A DNA stretch of 64,000 nucleotides from Rhizobium sp. CCGE 510. Its GTDB lineage: Bacteria; Pseudomonadota; Alphaproteobacteria; Rhizobiales; Rhizobiaceae. Shown piece after piece: positions 59,166 through 64,000 of the stretch. The notes beneath the pieces were generated by a model. That model was given only the letters and a program-made list of their open reading frames with translations. It was not told where the DNA came from and ran no database searches. The stretch's first letter is position 1. Each line of letters opens with the position of its first letter. A program made the position numbers and the translations under genes. The stretch lies in contig NZ_AEYF01000006.1 in NCBI RefSeq assembly GCF_000292525.1, forward strand, positions 29,550 through 93,549. Direction: 5' to 3'.

Positions 59166-60002
59166 ATGAAGACAATTTCGCTCGAACGGTCGTATGGCGG
59201 AACCCAGGGTGTCTACACTCACCGCTCCGACACCTGCAACTGCGACATGACTTTCGCCGTCTATCTGCCGCCGCAAGCGCAAGAGCGTCCGTGTCCAGTG
59301 GTCTGGTATCTGTCGGGACTTACCTGCACCCATGCCAACGTCATGGAAAAAGGCGAGTACAGGCGGGCCGCTTCGCTGCTAGGACTGATTGTCGTCTGTC
59401 CTGATACGAGCCCCAGAGGCGAAGACGTGCCAGACGATTCCGGCAATTGGCAGTTTGGAAGCGGCGCCGGCTTTTACGTCGACGCAACTTGTTCGCCATT
59501 CGATGTGAACTACCGCATGTATTCCTATGTCTCGGAGGAGCTTCCCCGTCTTATTGCGTCGGAATTCCCGGCAGACATGGCCCGTCAAGGCGTGTTCGGG
59601 CATTCCATGGGCGGCCACGGCGCGATTACGCTTGCCCTGAACCACCCCGAACGCTTCCGCAGCTGCTCCGCATTCGCGCCGATCTCGCGACCCACAGTGG
59701 CTGGTTGGTCGCGGCCGGCCTTCGAACGTTATCTCGGCGCCGACGAAGGCGCCTGGCGGCTATACGACAGTTGCGCGCTCATCGAGGATGGTTTCCATTT
59801 TCCCGAGCTCCTTGTTGACCAGGGAACGGCCGACCCGTTCCTCGACGATGGACTGCGTCCCTCAGAACTGCAGAGAGCCTGCGAACAAGCCGGCATCCGG
59901 CTGAACCTTCGTATGCAGGAGGGATATGGCCACTCCTACTATTTCATTTCGACTTTCATGGAAGACCATTTGAAGTGGCACGCTGAGCGGCTCAACCGCT
60001 GA
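59166..60002 (+). CDS. fghA: S-formylglutathione hydrolase
   Basis: This 278-residue esterase hydrolyses S-formylglutathione to formate and glutathione, the step after AdhC. The nucleophile Ser147 is in GHSMGGHGAIT; Asp near 224 (VDQGTADPF) and His near 257 (QEGYGHSYYF) complete the triad. The family segment YLSGLTCTHANVMEKGEYRR lies near 48-67. Part of the formaldehyde set with gfa directly downstream. Confidence 0.95.
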   Translation: MKTISLERSYGGTQGVYTHRSDTCNCDMTFAVYLPPQAQERPCPVVWYLSGLTCTHANVMEKGEYRRAASLLGLIVVCPDTSPRGEDVPDDSGNWQFGSGAGFYVDATCSPFDVNYRMYSYVSEELPRLIASEFPADMARQGVFGHSMGGHGAITLALNHPERFRSCSAFAPISRPTVAGWSRPAFERYLGADEGAWRLYDSCALIEDGFHFPELLVDQGTADPFLDDGLRPSELQRACEQAGIRLNLRMQEGYGHSYYFISTFMEDHLKWHAERLNR

Positions 60003-60062
60003 TCTGTCGCACCGCCGTCAGAATGCCGGGCATGGTGCCCGGCGAAATCGAAGGAAGAAGCA

Positions 60063-60635
60063 ATGGCAAATATCGGCATACATCCTTACCTCGATAGGGG
60101 ATTGAAGAAGGGTGTGGCGTCCTTTGCGGGCGGCACTCTGGTGTGCGAATGCACCACGAACCCGGTAAAAGTGAAGATCAAGGGCGATATCGCCCACAAT
60201 CACGCCTGCGGCTGCACCAAGTGCTGGAAACCGAAGGGCGCGGCCTTTTCGATCGTTGCGGTTGCTGCCTCTGAAAATGTCGAGGTGGTCGAGAATGGCG
60301 ACAAGCTTGCAGTCGTCGATGCCAATGCTCTCATTCAGCGGCATGCCTGCAAGGAATGCGGCGTCCACATGCACGGACCCGTCGAGCGCGACCATGCGTT
60401 CAAGGGTCTCTCATTCCTGCATCCGGAGCGCTTCGAGGAAGACGGCTGGGCAGAGCCCGGGTTTGCGGCATTCGTGTCTTCGATCATCGAGAGCGGTGTC
60501 GACCCGGCGCAAATGGATAGTGTGCGAGCCCGCCTTCGCGAACTCGACCTCGAACCTTACGATTGCCTGTCCCCTGGACTGATGGATAACATCGCGACCT
60601 GGACAGCAAGAAAGAACGGCGTTCTGCCGGCATAG
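60063..60635 (+). CDS. gfa: Glutathione-dependent formaldehyde-activating enzyme
   Basis: This 190-residue zinc protein promotes formation of S-hydroxymethylglutathione. The two zinc sites are visible as Cys28/Cys30 with Cys96/Cys99 (CEC, CKEC) and Cys49/Cys51/Cys54 (HACGCTKC). Length and spacing match Paracoccus-type Gfa. GAAGGAAG precedes the ATG. With adhC and fghA the island carries a complete glutathione route from formaldehyde to formate. Confidence 0.95.
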   Translation: MANIGIHPYLDRGLKKGVASFAGGTLVCECTTNPVKVKIKGDIAHNHACGCTKCWKPKGAAFSIVAVAASENVEVVENGDKLAVVDANALIQRHACKECGVHMHGPVERDHAFKGLSFLHPERFEEDGWAEPGFAAFVSSIIESGVDPAQMDSVRARLRELDLEPYDCLSPGLMDNIATWTARKNGVLPA

Positions 60636-60644
60636 CCTGTAAAG

Positions 60645-60669
60645 AGCCGGGCGCGCGCCACCCGGCTCC
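60645..60669 (+). terminator. Stem-loop after gfa
   Basis: GAGCCGGG and CCCGGCTC form a perfect 8-bp stem with a 9-nt loop, 10 bp after the gfa stop. It lacks a T-run but is well placed to end the dehydrogenase-to-gfa operon. Confidence 0.55.
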
Positions 60670-60852
60670 CCATTCGGTTCGGAAATTTCCGTTGCGATCG
60701 GCACTAGTTCGAATCCTTGGATCCACAGCAGGCCGAGCCATCGTTAGTTGCCCTCCATTCATGGACGAGATCGAAAGTGGTACGCCGTAGAAAGTGCGAT
60801 TTGCATAAAAACGTTTTACGTTGACATCCCGACGGTGCCACGGGATGGTGCG

Positions 60853-61506
60853 ATGTCACGCTGGGGCGCGGAAGCTAAAATCAGGGACCTTATTTTTGAT
60901 CATGCTGAGGCATATATCCGCCGTATTGGCCACAAGAAAACCAACGTCGCCGATATCGCGGATACCCTGGGCACGAGCCGGGCGAACATTTATCGCTTTT
61001 TCCCAACCAGAGGGGCCATAGACCATAGCGTTTTTGCCAGGCTTGCCGACGACACTCTGTCGGCAGTCACCCGTATCGCCGAAGGTCCTGATCCCGCGTC
61101 GGCAAGGTTGGTTACGATCCTCCTGGTCCTTCATCGTCGGATTCGCGAAGACCTGTTCCACGCGCCAAACGTCCAAGCGCTCTACGTTGCAGCTTATTTG
61201 GACAACTGGACAGTAACGCGCGTCTATGTTCAACAATTGACCGCAATTCTCGCAAAAGTCCTTCATGAGATGAACGCCTCATCTCAAACGACAACCGTTG
61301 GTTCAGCGGAAGCTGCGCAAGCTGTTGTCGACGCAATGAGTTCGTTTCTTCATCCTGTTTTGGTTGCACTACGTCTGAAAAATCAGAATGATATCGATAT
61401 GGAACTGAGGTCAGATCGCATTCGTTCTGTGTGTCCTAGGCGTTTGAGAAGTATAGTTCGTCAAAATGCGAAACGAGTTGGAAGGCAGATAATGGGGATC
61501 GTTTGA
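60853..61506 (+). CDS. Second TetR-like regulator in the island
   Basis: This 217-residue protein has an N-terminal TetR helix-turn-helix at about 10-55 (GHKKTNVADIADTLGTSRAN, then IYRFFPTRGAIDHSVF) and a helical C-terminal domain with a basic tail (CPRRLRSIVRQNAKRVGRQI). I start at ATG 60853; frames from 60748 add 35 residues without a ribosome site. Its 3' part has lower GC than the neighbours. No ATAC-N6-GTAT copy lies at its start. It could control a separate target or act together with the other TetR protein. Confidence 0.78.
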   Translation: MSRWGAEAKIRDLIFDHAEAYIRRIGHKKTNVADIADTLGTSRANIYRFFPTRGAIDHSVFARLADDTLSAVTRIAEGPDPASARLVTILLVLHRRIREDLFHAPNVQALYVAAYLDNWTVTRVYVQQLTAILAKVLHEMNASSQTTTVGSAEAAQAVVDAMSSFLHPVLVALRLKNQNDIDMELRSDRIRSVCPRRLRSIVRQNAKRVGRQIMGIV

Positions 61507-61552
61507 AAATCGCCGACGGCTCACGAGCGTTCTCCAGGCGGTGCGCACGTCC

Positions 61553-61867
61553 GCTGACCTGGGAGCGGATTGGTTCAACGCGACCGAATTTCCGGAAATA
61601 ACCTTCGTCGGCCGCGAATTCGCGAAGACCACGGAGACCACGGGAAAGATCGTGGGTGACCTCACGATCGCCGGCGTGACGAAAATGACGGCATTGGATG
61701 TCGTGTCAACAAAGAAGGACAAAACCCTTGGTACAAGAGCCATGTCGTCGGATTCAGCGCGACGACCCAGATCAAGCGAAGCGATTTCGGAATGAAGGCC
61801 GCTCGGGCATGATCGGCGATGAAGTTGACCTGGTAATCCAGATCGAAGGCGGCGAACACCAAGGCTG
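61553..61867 (+). pseudogene. Decayed YceI gene copy
   Basis: Pieces of a YceI protein lie in successive frames: GADWFNATEFPEITFVGREF to VTKMTALDVV, then YKSHVVGFSATTQIKRSDFG ending in a TGA, then GMIGDEVDLVIQIEGGEHQG and TGA at 61865-61867. Against the intact gene at 54726-55310 it lacks the first 90 residues or so, including the signal peptide, and has two frameshifts. A hairpin, GGCGGCACCG/CGGTGCCGCC (61900-61927), behind it is probably the old terminator. Confidence 0.88.
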
Positions 61868-61899
61868 ACCGGACTCGACCGTCTGGTCGTCTCCCGGGG

Positions 61900-61927
61900 G
61901 GCGGCACCGTTCGAGGGCGGTGCCGCC
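61900..61927 (+). terminator. Hairpin behind the YceI pseudogene
   Basis: GGCGGCACCG and CGGTGCCGCC form a perfect 10-bp stem with an 8-nt loop, followed by TTAA. Likely the former terminator of the decayed gene. Confidence 0.6.
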
Positions 61928-62058
61928 TTAACATTCACAACCGCGGCGCAAGCCGCGACTACGTGCCGTGGGTGGTTCGGTCGGTAGTCCGACGTCGCGG
62001 GACATGGCCGCCGACCGACACTCCGACGAGCGTTATACGAGACCTCTGACCGTCTTGA

Positions 62059-63012
62059 TCAGTTGCAGGCAGCCATCACCCGTGCCGGGCTCCCGCTGCC
62101 TCCCACGATCGGCAAAGCACCTATGATAAGTGTGCAATCGTCCGCGTTCTCGGTGGCGAGCGAATCGAGGTTGGCGATCATCTCGACGTACTTCCAGCCG
62201 CGTTGCAGACCCCGGACGTGCGAGTGATACGAATTGTTCCACGCATCGCCTACGCCGCGTTCCGCTTCCCCGCTGTCGATGCCGATATTGTCCGTCGCGA
62301 TCCCGTTGATGCGGATTCCCTTCTCGGTTTCGATCTCGATCAGCCGATCCAGTGCCGCCTTGCTGACGCCTGGAAAGTTCCATCCGTTGATGAACGGGGA
62401 CGTCGAAAGGTCGGCGCCTACGAAGAACTTGCCCCATCCGCTATTCACCACGACCCAGGAGCCGTTGCGGAGCTGGCCCGCGATCGCGTCGATGTCGGCG
62501 ACGGTGACGTTGTTGCCCGACGTCTCGGAGAAATCCGTTTTGGACTTGTCGGGGCTTGGACGCCCGCCGTTCTTGGCGAGCTCGGCGTCGATGCGCGGTC
62601 TGATGTCGATGTAGACGATCGGACCGGTCAAATCCTGCAGGGTCAGATCGTTCTCGAATTTAACGGGTACGGCGTCTTTCTCGGTCGTCTTCTCGTTGTT
62701 CACGTAGTGCGAGGGGGCATCGACATGGGTCCCATGGTGTTCCGCGATCCTCAGGATGCCGCGATAGAAGTGGCCTTGATCCATGGGATTGGTGCTCGGC
62801 ACGAAAACCGCCTGCGGGAAGAAGCTCGGGATTGGCTTGCTCTTTCCGAAAGGCTTGGACAGGTCTGCTTCGATCGGGTTCCCCGCCACAGGTTCAAAGG
62901 TCGGGATCGGATAGGTCAGATCGATGAAGCGGGTTTCCGCATTCGCTCCGTATGCCATTGTCGAGGTCCCGATCATTCCCAGGGCGAACATAGTGCGGAA
63001 TATTCTCATCAC
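62059..63012 (-). CDS. Secreted cyclase-family (kynurenine-formamidase-like) hydrolase
   Basis: This 317-residue protein has a signal peptide (RIFRTMFALGMIGTSTMAYG, cut near ANA) and the cyclase-family metal motif HGTHVDAP at 93-100. Other typical parts are DLTGPIVYIDI, the segment WVVVNSGWGKFF and a C-terminal IIGALPIVGGSGSPARV. Members hydrolyse amides or lactones, for example N-formylkynurenine; an exported member may act on the substrate in the periplasm. AGGAG precedes two ATGs, at 63012 and 63009. Operators F and G lie just upstream. Confidence 0.85.
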   Translation of the reverse strand: MMRIFRTMFALGMIGTSTMAYGANAETRFIDLTYPIPTFEPVAGNPIEADLSKPFGKSKPIPSFFPQAVFVPSTNPMDQGHFYRGILRIAEHHGTHVDAPSHYVNNEKTTEKDAVPVKFENDLTLQDLTGPIVYIDIRPRIDAELAKNGGRPSPDKSKTDFSETSGNNVTVADIDAIAGQLRNGSWVVVNSGWGKFFVGADLSTSPFINGWNFPGVSKAALDRLIEIETEKGIRINGIATDNIGIDSGEAERGVGDAWNNSYHSHVRGLQRGWKYVEMIANLDSLATENADDCTLIIGALPIVGGSGSPARVMAACN

Positions 63013-63031
63013 GTAACTCCTATTCTTTCAG

Positions 63032-63063
63032 ATACCATGCGGTATATGAATACGAGATAGGAT
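63032..63063. promoter_or_regulatory. Tandem operator site F
   Basis: ATACCATGCGGTAT (63032-63045), the clearest copy, is followed 18 bp later by ATACGAGATAGGAT (63050-63063). It starts 20 bp upstream of the cyclase-family start codon. Confidence 0.75.
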
Positions 63064-63151
63064 TTGAGATGGCCGCTGGTCAAGGCCGGGTTCGATCACG
63101 GTTTCGAGAGCGGAAAGTGTTCAAGGCTCTCTTACTATCGATCAATTTCAG

Positions 63152-63183
63152 ATACGTTCTAGTATGCAAATATAATATCGTAT
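63152..63183. promoter_or_regulatory. Tandem operator site G
   Basis: ATACGTTCTAGTAT (63152-63165) and ATATAATATCGTAT (63170-63183) keep the 18-bp step. It is 140 bp upstream of the cyclase-family gene and faces no intact gene on its right side. Confidence 0.68.
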
Positions 63184-63514
63184 GTTAATCGCATCCGAAA
63201 AGTCGGGAGGCGCTGCGGACGGTTCGCGTCCCATCACCCCTGCCAACTTCGCTCAAGGTTCAATCGTCATGGATCGGCTCCTCTTCCTTCAATGACAGAT
63301 CATCATACTCGATGTCCTCGGAAGGGCGGGCCATCCCATGATTAACATAGCCGCTTTTTGAAAGTCACGATGAGTGAGTCCGAAGTTCCATAAATGCCTC
63401 TTAAGCCAGCGGCACGGATAGTTGCGGGGTCGACGTTCTGGCACGGAGACAGCTTTCCCAGCGTCCGGCTTGTTGCTAGGGGGGGGCACGTTTTAGGCCA
63501 GAATGTCAAAGCTG

Positions 63515-63553
63515 GTTAGAGGTGCGACGCCGCAATCCAGTTAGAAATGCGAC
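63515..63553. repeat. Two short direct repeats near a transposase
   Basis: GTTAGAGGTGCGAC (63515-63528) and GTTAGAAATGCGAC (63540-63553) are 25 bp apart. They lie about 130 bp beyond the 3' end of the transposase fragment and may be part of the insertion-sequence end. Confidence 0.45.
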
Positions 63554-63679
63554 ACTCAGCATCGCCGCTGGCGCTGACGGCAGCCCCCGATCCGACCGGC
63601 TGGTCCGGTTGCGAGGGAGGAGCGGGGGCGGGTGAGGGGCACCCTTCGGCTTTAGCTTTGAGACGCTGCGATCGACGTC

Positions 63680-64000
63680 TCACTCGGCAGCGTCAAGCTT
63701 TGCCAGCGCCGCTTTACGGCGTTCGATTACCGCTGGATCGTTGATAAAATCTGTCCGCCGTCCCGGCCCACGAACACGCGGCACATAGCCGTTCTTCTCG
63801 CTGTTGGTCTTCACCACCGGCTTCGACGGCTGCTCCTGGCGCTCCTTGATATAGGCCAGGACATCGCCGAGCCGCTTGTTCTCGGTGATCGCCGCATGCG
63901 TCACCCGCTGGTCCTTGTCGAACACCTTGTAGGGCAGGGAATGCCCCTTCCAGCGCACGTCCAATCGACCATCCGCATAGGCATAGGTCTCGACATAACG
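63680..64000 (-). mobile_element. Transposase, C-terminal part (ISNCY-like), continues past the window
   Basis: The minus-strand frame is open from the window edge to a stop at 63680. It encodes RYVETYAYADGRLDVRWKGH, then LPYKVFDKDQRVTHAAITEN and KRLGDVLAYIKERQ, which I recognise as the C-terminal part of ISNCY-type transposases with an integrase-like core. The basic tail PRVRGPGRRTDFINDPAVIE ends it. The start lies outside the window, so intactness cannot be judged. It marks the right edge of the catabolic island. Confidence 0.8.

Larger units (their letters stand above)
63013..63679. other. Long intergenic region with operators F and G
   Basis: About 670 bp without a supported gene. Contents are the two tandem operators, an AT-rich stretch (63130-63200), a short unsupported acidic frame near 63260-63340, and two copies of GTTAGA(G/A)(G/A)TGCGAC at 63515-63528 and 63540-63553 next to the transposase fragment. 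Confidence 0.6.

Noticed and set aside
63289..63489. 66-codon open frame on the minus strand
   Set aside because: No ribosome site and no family resemblance; it might be old mobile DNA, but I cannot support it as a gene.

Overview
The window looks like chromosome or large-replicon DNA of a Rhizobium of the leguminosarum/etli type. This rests on high GC with strong third-position bias, many ABC importers, a choline-sulfatase gene facing its LysR regulator, and several rhizobial-type intergenic palindromes, including a RIME-like mosaic at 28350-28491. I see no rRNA, tRNA or CRISPR array.

Left part (1-35.9 kb), ordinary rhizobial accessory metabolism: an IclR regulator; a Phd/VapC toxin-antitoxin pair; a YghA-type SDR; a fused hydantoinase/5-oxoprolinase with a divergent winged-helix regulator and a shared palindrome; a TetR gene with small neighbours; an amidase and a TIM-barrel protein; betC with its LysR regulator; an HpcH/HpaI aldolase. 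A leftward operon (23.1-16.3 kb) joins an acetyltransferase, a NagZ-like glycosidase and a complete peptide-type ABC importer, so it probably takes up amino-sugar oligomers or muropeptides. The thiMED salvage operon lies behind a TPP riboswitch and ends in a clear terminator. A rightward operon (26.8-34.9 kb) combines a second peptide-type importer with a RidA-like protein, a SelA/DgaE-like PLP enzyme and an ureidoglycine-aminohydrolase-like bicupin. Its substrate is not known to me.

Right part (about 36.3-63.2 kb), a catabolic island. It starts beside a remnant of a DUF1016 nuclease gene and ends near a transposase fragment. It holds a Liv-type importer; an operon of cytochrome P450, LigJ-like hydratase, a cytosolic SBP-like protein, LigK-like aldolase, cupin, ferredoxin reductase and 2Fe-2S ferredoxin; adhC followed by pntA and pntB; a chemoreceptor; a membrane protein plus YceI; a TetR regulator; DoxX; an unusual MDR dehydrogenase; DUF3861; fghA; gfa; a second TetR gene; a decayed YceI copy; and a secreted cyclase-family protein.

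The main discovery candidate is a shared operator. Seven intergenic positions across 22 kb carry ATAC-N6-GTAT, each followed (in five cases imperfectly) by a second copy exactly 18 bp later. They lie upstream of almost every transcription unit in the island. I infer one regulon, probably under the TetR protein at 56554-57171. My functional hypothesis is that the P450 system O-demethylates a methoxylated aromatic compound. LigJ and LigK would finish meta-cleavage products, Gfa/AdhC/FghA would oxidise the released formaldehyde, and PntAB would turn NADH into NADPH. The chemoreceptor and Liv importer would find and import the substrate.
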